A DNA stretch of 64,000 nt from Ascaphus truei (GCA_036426205.1 WSYH01000264.1:1-64000), one strand, 5' to 3'; positions 46,916 to 58,823 are shown, counted from the stretch's first letter. The notes: generated by a model not told the origin, from the sequence alone. Numbers and translations are program-made.

Positions 46916-48802
46916 GCATAGAGCGTAACCCTCAGCGTAAACATCCAGAGGAAGAGAGGCTGCGGTGGAGTTCCGGTGACGTCTACTCCACGTGTTGGAG
47001 GAACCGGAAGTGACGTATCGGCTCCAAGCAGTGTTGCAGGTCGGAGACCGGTGGATACAGCGGCGGTGCGCAGAGATCCCGAGTTCGCGACTCGGCTAAC
47101 ATCTTTATCCCTACACCCATGCTGTAAACCATTTGGAATCTTGTAAGCCTCCAATTTTTACCATTGTCGGATAAATGTTTTGGTATTTTAATTTTTGGCT
47201 CTGTGTTTCTCTTCTGGATCTACTTACCTCCTATTTTTGCTCCTGAATTCTATTTGGATACCTATGGATGGACATATATATCTATCATCTAGCGTGTCTT
47301 TTTTGCTCTTTTGAGAGCTCTGCCATTATTGTGTTCTGTTTAACGTTAACTGCACTTTGGTAGTTTCACATATTTCCTTTTAGGTATCTACGCTCCCCAG
47401 GTTTTCCTTTTGACGTCATCCATGTGCGCTATGAGCGCTTTACTGAAAAGTAGATCAGCTGGAGGCTCTGATATTGGTCCCGTGACGAGGTTCCCCTCTG
47501 CAGTGGTATCAGGCTGCCGAAATCAGCTGTGTGATGCGCGTGCACGCGCGCTAAACACGCAGAGTAGAATCCAGGCTCTCTGCAACGGGTTCTCTGCGCA
47601 TGCGCAGTGGACATGAAGAGTTCTACATTAACGTTACATTGCTTGTAAAGGCTCAATAGGAGGGGAAATGTTCTCAAAGTCACTCAGCATGTGTGAGCAT
47701 TCATGCACCAGAGGACATCACATCAACACAGGAGGCAGTAGTTGTATGAGCAGACCACAGACATCCAGAACAAGGGGTCACATGTGATCCCCCAAAAAGT
47801 CAAAGTTACCTATAAGTAGTAAATAAAGAGAATATGCAAAACAAAATTAATGTGTATATACACATAAAAAAGGTAAAACATGCATATACATAAACCCTAA
47901 TAAAAACTGAAAAAAAAGCGGTATAAAGTCATATGTCATAATATTAGATTATAAATCAATGAGCTAGATAGGAGTGTCCAGTAGACCAATAAGACTGGAG
48001 TTGAAGTCACATAGAGGGCCAGGTCAGAGGTGAGGGAGACTAACACCCTGGCAAAGGACGGATGAAGACGTCATTACGTCGAAACGCGTAGAATCTGGCT
48101 TTCTCAGCCATCTTGGAGAAGGAGAGAAGCAGGGGAATCTTTGGTATCCGCTGTTCCAGCGAGCTGTGACGTCACGTTCCGGAAGTGACGCACGCGGAAG
48201 CTGTTTGCAGTGAGACCGGGCGAGAAGAACTGCGCCGTAGCAAAGACCCATTTGTACACATGCTGTTACCTCTTCGATTGCCGTAAGCCTCCATTTGTGA
48301 TTTTATGTTGGATAAACCTGTTATTTTTTATCTACACTATGGTTGTTTTCTGTTTTCTCGGAGATTGATGATCTATATACCATACCTCCAGACTGGGCTG
48401 CACTACAGTTCTAATCTGGCACATATGCTCATTTTCCTGCTGCGTTTGTGAGTAGGAATTTGGAAGCTCTTATATTTTTAATCACATTGATTTATAGTAT
48501 TACACTATCCACTGTTTCTCTTTTTTTGGGCATCTCGGCGACGCTCCCCTGGAACTCCATCTATAAAGGAGTGATCACCCTGCATCAGCACCAGGACGCA
48601 GAGCCCAACCGAATAGTCACATACCTCAGAGTTTAGAGCAATAGAGAAGGACAAGCACCAGATCTCATCGAGGCTAGTACAGAGATAGGGTTAATGATAC
48701 ATAATCCACACAGGAGACAGATACCAGGGCAAAGCTGTCTAAAGGTAAAAGCCCATATTAAGATCCTTATTCATGCCCAATGGAGTCATGGTACCAAGTG
48801 TT

Positions 48803-49231
48803 CTAATCCATCTGGAACAGAGATTTTTGTAGATTGCCGCCACGTCGGCCCATTCTCATCCCATCGATATTCTGGTACCTCAATTGACTCACGTTGTGCC
48901 CAGCCTGTGTGAAATTATGGGCTACCGGAGCTTCCGGGTCACACCTGCGTATGGCCGCTTTGTGCTGTCCAATCCTATCCTTTATCCTCTGGTTGGTCTC
49001 CCCCACATAACCCATGCCACACGGACATTTAATAAGATATATGACGTCTTTGGACAGACACGTATAGTACTCTTTAATCATATAAGATTCGCCTGATAGG
49101 GGATGTTTGAACGTAGGACCTTCCACGATGCTATTGCATTGACTGCAACTATAGCATCTGAAACATCCAAATTTGGGGGTTCCCAGGAACGTCTGTTTAA
49201 TACTCTTACCACCAATATATGCCCTGACCAA
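48803..49231 (-). pseudogene. Penelope-like GIY-YIG endonuclease fragment
   Basis: The 142-codon frame has a cysteine-rich region (FGCFRCYSCSQCNSI), then VIYLIKCPCGMGYVGETNQR with the Y-L-I and Y-V-G boxes. KDRIGQHKAAIRRCDPEAPV, VAHNFTQAGHNVSQL and RRGGNLQKSLFQMD follow. The CX2C-type motif before the GIY-YIG domain and the RGG...L.Q.E/D order are usual for Penelope-like endonucleases. The reverse transcriptase is not present in frame. Confidence 0.8.
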
Positions 49232-49489
49232 TCTGTCATGCAGGTTCTTCCCTCTCTTATATGAAAATAATGGTGGATCCTTAAGGACGGGGCCTATAAG
49301 AGGATCACTATTAAAGAATGGCCAATGTCGCTGTACAGTGGCGACACCCTTTATTCTAACTCGGCTAGCTCCGCGAATTTCAGATTATCCCGGTTATGTG
49401 CGGTTTTGTGTCGTTTTCGCCCGGAGTGAGTTGCGTTATTTTCGCTCCCGTGATTTAAGCATTTTATTGCCGCTGTCTGCAATACTGCA

Positions 49490-50140
49490 ATGCCGTGTAA
49501 AAGCTCATGGGGGCGTTTGCGAGCTGTTGTCTTTGAAGTCTAATACCTTCGCGGTTCAACCTACGTCAGTACACAGTCTGTGCGTGCGCGCGCAGTAATA
49601 GTAAAATTGCATATTTAAAGTACATGCATTTGCAGTGCTGTGCTGCTGTACGGTACTGTACTGTACTGTATGTCTCATTTGAAAATTGTTGAAATGCATA
49701 GGCGTGTACAGTACTGTAGTACTGTAGCAGTGTAAAAGGAACCCTCGCTACTGACATTGTTTGAGTTGCCCTTTTGGCAATATTGTATCTCCTTTCACAT
49801 GTCAGTGCTACACACTGTATCAAACATTTAGAAGCATTTAGAAACCATACACTGTATCATTGCATATACTTACCTGCCCTGTTAGAGGGTATAGAGCTAC
49901 AGTAGCCTAGAATTTATTTGGGATACATACTCCTTTTTGGTCTACCCTTCCTCCACCTTATTTTTAATTCGCCGCTAACATACTGTAGGATTTGTGTTCC
50001 AGGTTTCTGCTCATTCTGACTTAGCCGCGCTGGTTTGAAACGGCTTTCTCTGCCATTACGGTCAATGATAGGACCCTCCTCGCCGGCGTGACCTTTTCTC
50101 GTCGCCATTACTGGTCGGACCCTGTTGGGGTCAAGTGAGA
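49490..50140. other. Left flank of copy B, no gene seen
   Basis: Contains 'cagtactgtactgtac'-type short repeats. From about 49920 it contains a first copy of the repeat unit 'ccaggtttctgctcattctg ... ggaccctgttggggtcaagt', which recurs at 50380-50520. Confidence 0.5.
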
Positions 50141-51135
50141 GGGTTCCTAACATCTAGGGGCAAAAATAATTTTATTTCTAGGTGCCCTACAACAGAAGTT
50201 CCCACGCCAATTGGCCGTGAACTTGACCGAGGCCCAAGTTCCCACGCCAATTGCGCGATTACCCTGACTCCGTTCTGTTGCCACGAGAGGGTCGCTATTT
50301 GCCATGCAATCCTGCCTGAACTAGGACTACATGGTGACCGAATCTGAGCCCTCTAGGTTGAACAGAACCGGAGTTATGGGTTCCAGGTTTCTGCTCATTC
50401 TGACTTAGCTGTTTCAAAGCAGCGCGGCTTTCTCCGCCATTACGCTCAATGATAGGACCCTCCTCGCCGGCGTGACCCTTTCTCGTCGCCATTACTGGTC
50501 GGACCCTGTTGGGGTCAAGTGAGGGGGTACCTAACATCTATAGGCAAAATGAATTTTATTTCTAGGTGCCCTGGAACAGAAGTTCCCACGCCAATTGCCC
50601 TAGTTCCCACGCCAATTGCGCGATCATTGCTCTTTTTTTACAATGTTGCCGATCTTGCGGCTTTGCGGTCTGGCAGTAAAAAACAGTGCAGTAAGCCTCG
50701 ACATTTGTTACACTGTCAAAGGAGCAAATGGAAACAATGTAAGACAAATCAACATGTTCTTTTATTGGTGGAGTCAGTACAAAAACATTTATTTACAAAT
50801 ACTGTACAATGTTGAAACATTTTAAGTGCACAGCAATTCAAAACATCAACAGGTGTATGGTTTACTGCTACAGTACATGTGTGAAAACATTTGTCAGTCA
50901 GTATGGTTTACAGTCACATGTTTTAAATACAATACATTCTTTAATATCTTAAAAAAATTAATATATAAATATAATTTAAAATAATCCGTTCTGTGGGTCT
51001 CAGCGGGTTTAAATTGCACCAGTACAGTCCTAGAGGGCAGCAAACAGGGCAGGTTTTCAGGGCAACCTTGAAAACCGTGCCTGTTTGCGGCCCTCAGGGA
51101 CTGGAGTCGTGCATGTCCTGTGTAAAAAAAACACA
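50141..51135. repeat. Left arm of a long inverted repeat
   Basis: Reads 'cctaacatct', 'ttatttctaggtgccct', 'agaagttcccacgccaattg' through to 'gggactggagtcgtgcatgt'. The same string of words occurs inverted at 56905-57727. The left arm has an extra block of about 200 bp near 50830-51000. Confidence 0.8.
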
Positions 51136-51144
51136 CAACAACGC

Positions 51145-52510
51145 TTTGCTCATTTTCTGCAGTTACTGTAGTCATTGTGTTTTTAATCCGTCCCTAGCCA
51201 AGCGTCAATCGTCTGACTGCGCCTGCGTTTACTCTAATCCTTTTAGAGATGGGAGCTTGCTGCTTACAGCGCATGAGTCACCCTACCCTACCAACCCACT
51301 CTCTCCACAGAGTCGTTAATCTTCTGCATATTACCATTGTGTTCTTAATCCGCCCATAGCCGAGCTACAAAGACTCAGTGCGCCTGCGTGTAATCACACC
51401 ACCCCCCCCCCCCAACCCTTAGAGCTTTGTTTTACGTAACGGCTTTGGAAAATCCCCTCTCGAATTTGAAATGTAAATCTGATGTGCACAGCATTGTGAG
51501 AATTGAGAGTAAAAAAACCATTAACTGATTCATGTTGTTTTGTCATTAATTCTTACACTACAGTATACTGTCGGGGGGGGGTGTGTGGTTGTTGTCAATG
51601 ATTACAATAACCAGGAATGTGAATAAATATTTATTATATTTCATCAGGGAAAAAAAATACAAAGATAAAAATAATCATGAATAATACATACTGCAGCCTT
51701 TATTAAATTCTTCTGGCAGATTGAAATCGGAGAAACATTTACAAAACATTTGTAAAACATGGAGATACATGAAAAATGGACATTTATATGAATATTAATT
51801 AATAATATATATATAGAAAATCTACTGTTTGTTTTTGGTGCCTGAGGCACAGGGAGTTAAAGTGCCTTGCTTTTTATGTACTGTATTTGGGGGTTGTATT
51901 TGGGTGTTTATTGATCAAATTATTATGATGAACTGCCTTTTGAATTACAGTACTGTTAACTCTTGTAGCCACACACCTCCAGAGTCATTCATTTTCTGCA
52001 GTTACTGTAGTCATTGTGTTTTTAATCCGTCCCTAGCCAAGCATCAATCGGCTGACTGCGGCTGCGTGTACTCTAATCCTTTTAGAGATGGGAGCTTGCT
52101 GCTTACAGCGCATGAGTCACATTACCCTACCAACCCCCTCTCTCCACAGAGTCGTTAATCTTCTGCATATTGCCATTGTGTTCTTAATCCGCCCATAGCC
52201 GAGCTACAAAGACTCAGTGCGCCTGCGTGTAATCACACCACCCCCCCCCCAACCCTTAGAGGCTTGCTTTGTTTACAGTAACGCTTGGTAACACTTTGGA
52301 AAATCCCCTCTCGAATTTGAAATGTAAATCTGATGTGCACAACATTGTGAGAATTGAGAGTAAAAAAACCATTAACTGATTCATGTTGTTTTGTCATTCA
52401 TTCTTATACTGTCGGGGGGGGGGTGTGGTTGTTGTCAATGATTATGATTAGCAGGAAAGTGAATAAATATTTATTTTATTTTGTCAGGACCCAAAAAATA
52501 CAAATATAAA
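51145..52510. repeat. Direct repeat, unit ~500 bp, spacing ~840 bp
   Basis: 'tttctgcagttactgtagtc' to 'gattcatgttgttttgtcat' occurs at 51150-51650 and again at 51990-52500, with small changes. A SINE-like piece lies between (51830-51880). No gene. Confidence 0.75.
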
Positions 52511-53244
52511 AATAACCATGAATAATACATACTGTAATGCAGTCTTTATTAAGTTCTTTTGGCAGGTTGAAATTGGATAACCATTTAGAAAACATTTGTG
52601 AAACATGGGGAAACATGAATAATGCACATGTATAAGAATATTATTTAATAATATATACTGTAATGTACTGTAAAATATATATACTGTATACTGTATATAC
52701 TGTATAGTAATATTATTTTTTCCGTCTTTATCTTTTCCTCATTCTGTCTATAGTACAGTAGTTCATTGAGAGAGGAGAGGTTTTGTGTACATCATTACTG
52801 CTGTTTATATACTGTACATTTTACTGTACAAACAGATTAGACTGGACACAAAAACCCACCTCCCCCCAGGCCACCCTTTTTTCCTGAAACGACAAGAAAA
52901 CAAAATATTAGTGCAGTTACTGTACTGTACTGTATGTGCGTACTGTATTATGGCATTGTGTGATGTGTAGAACTACTGTAGGTGGCTGGTGCTGCTTTCT
53001 CTGGAAAGAAAAAAATTGAGCAGTTAGTAGGCAGTTACTGTAGTACTGTCAAACTAGTCTACTGTATACTGGAACTACTGTATACTCTGACTACTGTTAA
53101 ATTCTATGTACTGTTACCTGATGGCTGGTGCTGCTCTCTCTGTAAAGAAAAAACTAACTACTGTATACTCTGACTATCTGGAAAGAAAAAATATGTGCCA
53201 TACTTACCTGTATCATACTGTACTTACAATACTACAGCACAGTA
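52511..53244. other. Copy B 3' flank of the transposase gene
   Basis: AT-rich with many 'tactgtac' words and two copies of a 'ggctggtgctgctctctctg' unit. No coding frame recognised. Confidence 0.5.
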
Positions 53245-55187
53245 CTACTTTCCTGATGCTTGCCCATTACGCGCGATGACAATGGGCAACACAGTGGCAA
53301 TATGGTCTATATATTTATTGCAGCGTTCCACGGTGAGTACATCGTTACAAAAACTCATTATGCCTTTCAACAACTAGTCCTTTTTGGAGGGTTTCGCCAT
53401 TTTCCGGATATGGTCCTTCAGCTGTTTGCCAGACCATTTCGATCGGATTGAAGTCTGGCGATCTGTCATTGGAAAAAAAGGACAATTAGTTTAAGAGATA
53501 CAGTACAGTACACAGTGAAAACAGTTGGGAAAAAATGAGACACAGTTACCGCACTTACTCCGCTGGCGTCTTCACCCAGTTGATACCGCGCTCAAGGATA
53601 TGCGCTGTTGACGCTGTGTGCTTTGGATCGTTGTCCTGGTAGAAGCGGTGACCATTGGGGAACTCGCGTGTGATGTATTGTATCTCAGGGACAATGTTGT
53701 CTTGGAAGAAAGCTTTATTCATAATTCCTATAGCAAGAAAAGAAATGTGCTCAAAAAACTGCACACTAGTACAGTACAGTGCATACAGTAAGGCAACACT
53801 AGTAAAGTACAGTGCATAAGGTTACATTATATTTGATATATTTTACCTTCAAAGATGACAATGCATCCTGGTCCATGCCTAGAGATGGCACCCCACACAT
53901 GCAGCTTCACGGGGTGTTTTGGCCGCGGCTTCAAAGATATGCGGCCTTTTTTGTGGAAATCAAAGCTTGCAAATCTCTCCAGCGACACAGTAGACTCATC
54001 AGTGAAGATGCAATCCTGGAAAGTCTCCCCACTGTCGATCCATGCCTGGGCCTGGACCACTCTTTTGATTTTGTTTGCGTCCCGTATCATGGGGTACGCT
54101 CTGTAATGACAAGGAATAAAAAATTTTAGCGGCACAGTACAGTACAGTTTGCTAAACAACACTTTTACCTCTGTACTGTCCAGTACTAACCTCACACGTC
54201 CATATTTCCATCCAATGCTGCGTCTCATCTTCTTTATGCTGCTCTCGCATACAGTCAGATTGTGCTTTTCCTGCAGAGTGTTTATAACCCGTAATGCACT
54301 CCTCTCATCATTCTCCTCACTTATTTTGTCCACCAGAAGGGTTGTCTCCCTACAATGTAAAGAAAATATATTGTTTTATTAATATGCAGCAATATAAAAT
54401 GTATATAAATATAATGTTGTAATATAAATATAAATATAACAAAAATATATACTGTTGTAATATAAATATAAATATACATCCTATATATACCGTTGTACGA
54501 TAAATAGAAATATACAAAAAATGTATACTGTTGTACTATAAATATAAATATACAAAATATATATACTGTTGTACTATAAATATAAATATACAAAATATAT
54601 ATACTGTTGTAATATAAATATAAATATACATCCTATATATAACGTTGTACGATAAATAGAAATATACAAAAAATGTATACTGTTGTACTATAAATATAAA
54701 TATACAAAATATATATACTGTTGTACTATAAATATAAATATACAAAATATATATACTGTTGTAATATAAATATAAATATACATCCTATATATACCGTTGT
54801 ATGATAAATAGAAATATACAAAAAATGTATACTGTTGTACTATAAATATACAAACTATGTTGTAATATAAATCAACAGAAATAACAACAGTATTACAGTA
54901 GATACAGAACTGTACTGTAGATGTACTGTACGGTATGAACAGTACAGTACGTACAGTTTTCTATATTTTTTTTTTGTTCAGTTTTATAAATATACTTACG
55001 CATTAGTTACCCTTGGTGCCCTTTTGCGGTCTCTGTTTTTTCCGTATGCATGATAGCACACGGTGCTTGATGGCACAACGAGGTCAGAAGTAGCTAACCA
55101 GCACTGGATAGCAGCAATTCGTTGTCCGATCGTTTACATCTCCTTAATTCGCATGCTGAGCTCCTTGGAAATCTTTTTAACAGGCAT
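53245..55187 (-). pseudogene. Five-exon Tc1/mariner-type transposase, copy B
   Basis: Predicted exons (minus): 55000-55187, 54191-54349, 53847-54100, 53559-53727, 53245-53462, all with GT...AG borders. Joined, they would give about 328 residues, near the usual ~340 of Tc1-type enzymes. Exon 1 begins MPVKKISKELSMRIKEM, an HTH N-terminus. Exon 2 ends RRSIGWKYGRVR. Exon 3 starts AYPMIRDANKIKRV and holds the first catalytic block FTDESTVSLE and HVWGAISRHGPG. Exon 4 holds [13 protein letters not shown]. Exon 5 starts SPDFNPIEMVW. About 32 residues separate the D of QDND from the E of NPIE (usual value 34). Defects: TAA at codon 18 (55134-55136), a one-base shift after EMVW, and a TAG later in exon 5. 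It would cut and paste the element. Confidence 0.75.
54400..54870. repeat. AT-rich ~152-bp tandem repeat in transposase intron 1
   Basis: Three units with 'atacatcctatatata', 'gataaatagaaatatac' and 'tatactgttgtactat'. The tyrosine/isoleucine-rich frames here are artefacts. One border of the 3383-bp tandem duplication falls inside it (54652). Confidence 0.8.
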
Positions 55188-55440
55188 TGCTGCGAGTAGG
55201 AAGAAATACAAACACAAGAATGTGTATTCGATGTTTAGTCGATGTGTATTATATGTGCAGTCAATACACAAAATGGATGGTGTATTTATACGGTAATGAC
55301 TCACATTAGAGTACGCCCACTTTCAACACCTGTACCTGGTCGCCATGCATAAAAGGTTACACACTTTGCATAGCCAACCACTCGATGATCTTTATCTGAA
55401 CTTGCCCTTGTCCAGATACTGCATTGTGCCACCTGCTTCC
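55188..55440. promoter_or_regulatory. Bidirectional promoter region, copy B
   Basis: A 253-bp spacer between divergent ATGs. TATAAATA faces the transposase (plus-strand tgtatttata at 55281-55290) and CATAAAAGG faces the plus-strand gene (55348-55356, about 90 bp before its ATG). The shared words 'acgcccactttcaacacctg' and 'atggtgtatttata' match copy A although the surrounding bases differ. Confidence 0.55.
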
Positions 55441-56823
55441 ATGGAGCAACCCCGATTCTATGGACGCAGGAACCCACTCGCCTCTGCCGTGCCTGTCAAG
55501 CTGAAAAAGCGAAAGGCGGTTGCTTTTTCCACGCCAAGGCAAAAGCGGCAGGCTAAGGCCAATAAAGAGAACCTTCTGCTGACCCCAAAGGTTAAGGGTT
55601 TTCTTAGACGTAAGCCTCATTATGTGAAGAAGATATACGGTGATGTACTCTCGACGCAAAATGAATGGGAGCCAACCCATCGAACCCACAGACAACTTCC
55701 TCACATATGCTTCGACGACTCTGCTGTAGCTGTCCCGGAAATCTTCAGCCCGTCTTCTCCACCCCCATCTTCTCCAGTTCCATCCGATGACGCCGCCGCC
55801 TCTGAAATCCACGGGTCACTGTATCCTTTGCTCTTGGACGACTCTACTTCTCGCCTGGAAATCCAAAGGTCACTTTCTCCATCCCTCTTCGACGACGCTG
55901 CCGCTTCTCCTCTACCGGGTATCCACAGGTCACCTCCTCCACTCTTCCTCGATGTCGATGCCGCTTCTGTCCATGGAACCCCCATCTCATCCTCCGTTGC
56001 ACCCATCCCCCCAGAAGAAGCAGCTCGTTAGACCGGATGCTGAATGGGATAAGTGTGGATCTCCCCGGGAATTCTATTGTGCTAGCAAAGATAGATCTGC
56101 TTCTGGAGACAATGCTAAATGTGGAGCAACGGATGCTACAAATGGATCAACGGATGGATCGACGGATGGAGAAGATAGAGGCTGACATAGCGGGCATACA
56201 TTATTTGCTTGGTGCTAATGCCCCTGTTTCCCCGACGCTGGAGCAGGGGGGTGACATGGATGTGATGAATGGGACCTTCGACCCCCTTCCATCACCAAGC
56301 GCACCCCCCACCAGAAGATGTAATGTACATGTATGCCGTTGAGGAGGACATGACAACCCCGTCAAGACCACGCCAGGAGACAACACGGCGACCACGACCG
56401 GAGGAAAGCTTCCTCCCAGACAACCTACCATCGCCCGTCGCCTCAAGCACACCCGCTCCCAAGAGACCTACACCCGCTCGCATCGAAACGGTGCCCGACA
56501 TCACCCTGTGCGATCTGCCACCGGCGCTCAGGGAGAAGTATAGGGTTAAGAGTGTTGGTGCACCCCACAAGTATGCCTAGTTCATTTTTAAGCACCATGT
56601 TCCCTACTCTTTGTACTGCGAGTGGGCCTTCAGAGTGAACTACGATGGGAATCGCGTAAAAAAGGCGCTTCCTGTCAATTTAAGGAAAAACATTGTGGAT
56701 GAAATGCGGCGCTTTTATCCAGTTACAGATCCTGTAATGAAAGGCGTTCGAGACTGCATTAATGGCGTTTTGCGCCATGCAAGGAATCGGCCATGGATGG
56801 ACAATGTGGAGGACTTTCTGTGA
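55441..56823 (+). pseudogene. MxQPRFYG accessory gene with BEN-like C-terminus, copy B
   Basis: About 460 codons. The N-terminus MEQPRFYGRRNPLASAV is followed by a lysine/arginine-rich region (KLKKRKAVAFSTPRQKRQAK), likely nuclear. Next is an acidic Ser/Pro region with repeated 'DDAAAS..IHRS' units, then a coiled-coil-like stretch (MLQMDQRMDRRMEKIEADI) and the conserved DLPPALREKYR. The C-terminus, ALPVNLRKNIVDEMRRFYP then MKGVRDCINGVLRHARNRPW, resembles the second half of a BEN domain (DNA/chromatin binding). The coiled-coil part is in another frame; the shifts sit at two six-C runs (about 56011-56016 and 56306-56311), so they may be sequencing errors. One TAG (56578-56580) interrupts the BEN-like region. 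AATAAA at 57081-57086. Confidence 0.6.
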
Positions 56824-56904
56824 GACCATACTGTTGTGCTGAACTGTATTGTTCTGTACATGTTTTGCCCTACAGTACCTGCTGTACTTAAAAAAAGGAG
56901 ATGT

Positions 56905-57727
56905 TGTTGTGTGCTTTTTTACATAGGACATGCACGACTCCAGTCCCTGGGGGCCGAAAACAGGCACGGTTTTCAAGGTTGCCCTGAAAACCTGCCCTGT
57001 TTGCTGCCCTCTAGGACTGTACTGTCGATGTTTGGAATTGCTGTGCACTTGAAATGTTTCAACATTGTACAGTATTTGTAAATAAATGTTTTTGTACTAA
57101 CTCCACCAATAAAAGAACATGTTGATTTGTCTTACATTTTTCCATTTGCTCCTTTGACAGTGTAACAAATGTCGAGGCTTACTGCACTGCTTTTTACTGC
57201 CAGACCGCAAAGCCGCAAGATCGTCAACATTGTAAAAAAAGAGCAATGATCGCGCAATTGGCGTGGGAACTAGAGCAGTTGGCGTGGGAACTTCTGTTCT
57301 AGGGCACCTAGAAATAAAATTCATTTTGCCTATAGATGTTAGGAACCCCCTCACTTGACCCCAACAGGGTCCGACCAGTAATGGCGGCAAGAAAGGGTCA
57401 CGCCGGCGAGGAGGGTCCTATCATTGAGCGTAATGGCAGAGAAAGCCGCGCTGCTTTGAAACGGCTGTCAGAATGAGCAGAAATCTGGAACCCATAACTC
57501 CGGTTCTGTTCAACCTAGAGGGCTCAGATTCGGTCACCATGTAGTCCTAGTTCAGGCAGGATTGCATGGCAAATAGCGACCCTCTCGTGGCAACAGAACG
57601 GAGTCAGGGTAATCGCGCAATTGGTGTGGGAACTAGGGCCTCGGTCAAGTTCACGGCCAATTGGCGTGGGAACTTCTGTTCTAGGGCACCTAGAAATAAA
57701 ATTCATTTTGCCCATAGATGTTAGGAA
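56905..57727. repeat. Right arm of the long inverted repeat
   Basis: Inverse of 50141-51135. It begins in the 3' UTR of the BEN-like gene and ends at 'gatgttaggaacc'. Confidence 0.8.
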
Positions 57728-58382
57728 CCTGGCACTGTATATTGTAGAACACACATAATGTAAATGATACTGCACATGTAGAATAAATGCATAGTTTTAT
57801 TTTTTCGGGTTTATTACACTGTACGACTGGAACAAGGGTAAAAAACAAGGGTAAATGATACTGTACTGCACCGACACACTTTATTCGAGCAAATACCCAG
57901 TATGTACCTGGCAGATACCTGGAATGCGCCACTCCTCACCTCTGACAAGCCCCGTTGCGTTTGCCTTCACAGCCTGGGTTCATGCCAGGCTGACGGGCGG
58001 CTGATCTGTTAAATGATAATGATTAGGATTTAATATAAATAGAAATATACAAAAAATGTATACTGTTGTACTATAAATATAAATATACAAAATATATATA
58101 CTGTTGTACTATAAATATAAATATACAAAATATATATACTGTTGTAATATAAATATAAATATACATCCTATATATACCGTTGTATGATAAATAGAAATAT
58201 ACAAAAAATGTATACTGTTGTACTATAAATATACAAACTATGTTGTAATATAAATCAACAGAAATAACAACAGTATTACAGTAGATACAGAACTGTACTG
58301 TAGATGTACTGTACGGTATGAACAGTACAGTACGTACAGTTTTCTATATTTTTTTTTTGTTCAGTTTTATAAATATACTTAC

Positions 58383-58570
58383 GCATTAGTTACCCTTGGT
58401 GCCCTTTTGCGGTCTCTGTTTTTTCCGTATGCATGATAGCACACGGTGCTTGATGGCACAACGAGGTCAGAAGTAGCTAACCAGCACTGGATAGCAGCAA
58501 TTCGTTGTCCGATCGTTTACATCTCCTTAATTCGCATGCTGAGCTCCTTGGAAATCTTTTTAACAGGCAT
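58383..58570 (-). pseudogene. Transposase exon 1, copy C
   Basis: Identical to 55000-55187, including the in-frame TAA. The downstream exons are not present in this copy because the duplicate begins inside intron 1. Confidence 0.75.
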
Positions 58571-58823
58571 TGCTGCGAGTAGGAAGAAATACAAACACAA
58601 GAATGTGTATTCGATGTTTAGTCGATGTGTATTATATGTGCAGTCAATACACAAAATGGATGGTGTATTTATACGGTAATGACTCACATTAGAGTACGCC
58701 CACTTTCAACACCTGTACCTGGTCGCCATGCATAAAAGGTTACACACTTTGCATAGCCAACCACTCGATGATCTTTATCTGAACTTGCCCTTGTCCAGAT
58801 ACTGCATTGTGCCACCTGCTTCC
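58571..58823. promoter_or_regulatory. Bidirectional promoter region, copy C
   Basis: Identical to 55188-55440, with the TATA-like boxes at 58664-58673 and 58731-58739. Confidence 0.5.

Larger units (their letters stand above)
46836..49320. mobile_element. Penelope-like element cluster
   Basis: Starts with two inverted hammerhead-like blocks (46840-46915). A GC-rich pseudo-LTR-like stretch to about 47170 follows, then another (48055-48340) containing cggatgaagacgtcattacg and tcgaaacgcg. The minus-strand endonuclease frame at 48803-49231 belongs to it. AT-rich and short-repeat sequence at 47600-48000 is unassigned. Confidence 0.65.

Noticed and set aside
52785..53451. Several 60-codon frames downstream of the transposase
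   Set aside because: Short, without motifs, in AT-rich sequence with 'tactgtac' repeats; 53245-53451 is antisense to transposase exon 5.
54321..54745. Tyrosine/isoleucine-rich frames resembling membrane proteins
   Set aside because: Translated AT-rich tandem repeat inside transposase intron 1.
55357..55812. 151-codon minus-strand frame opposite the MEQPRFYG gene (also in copy C)
   Set aside because: Antisense shadow of a GC-rich coding region; copy A does not keep it.
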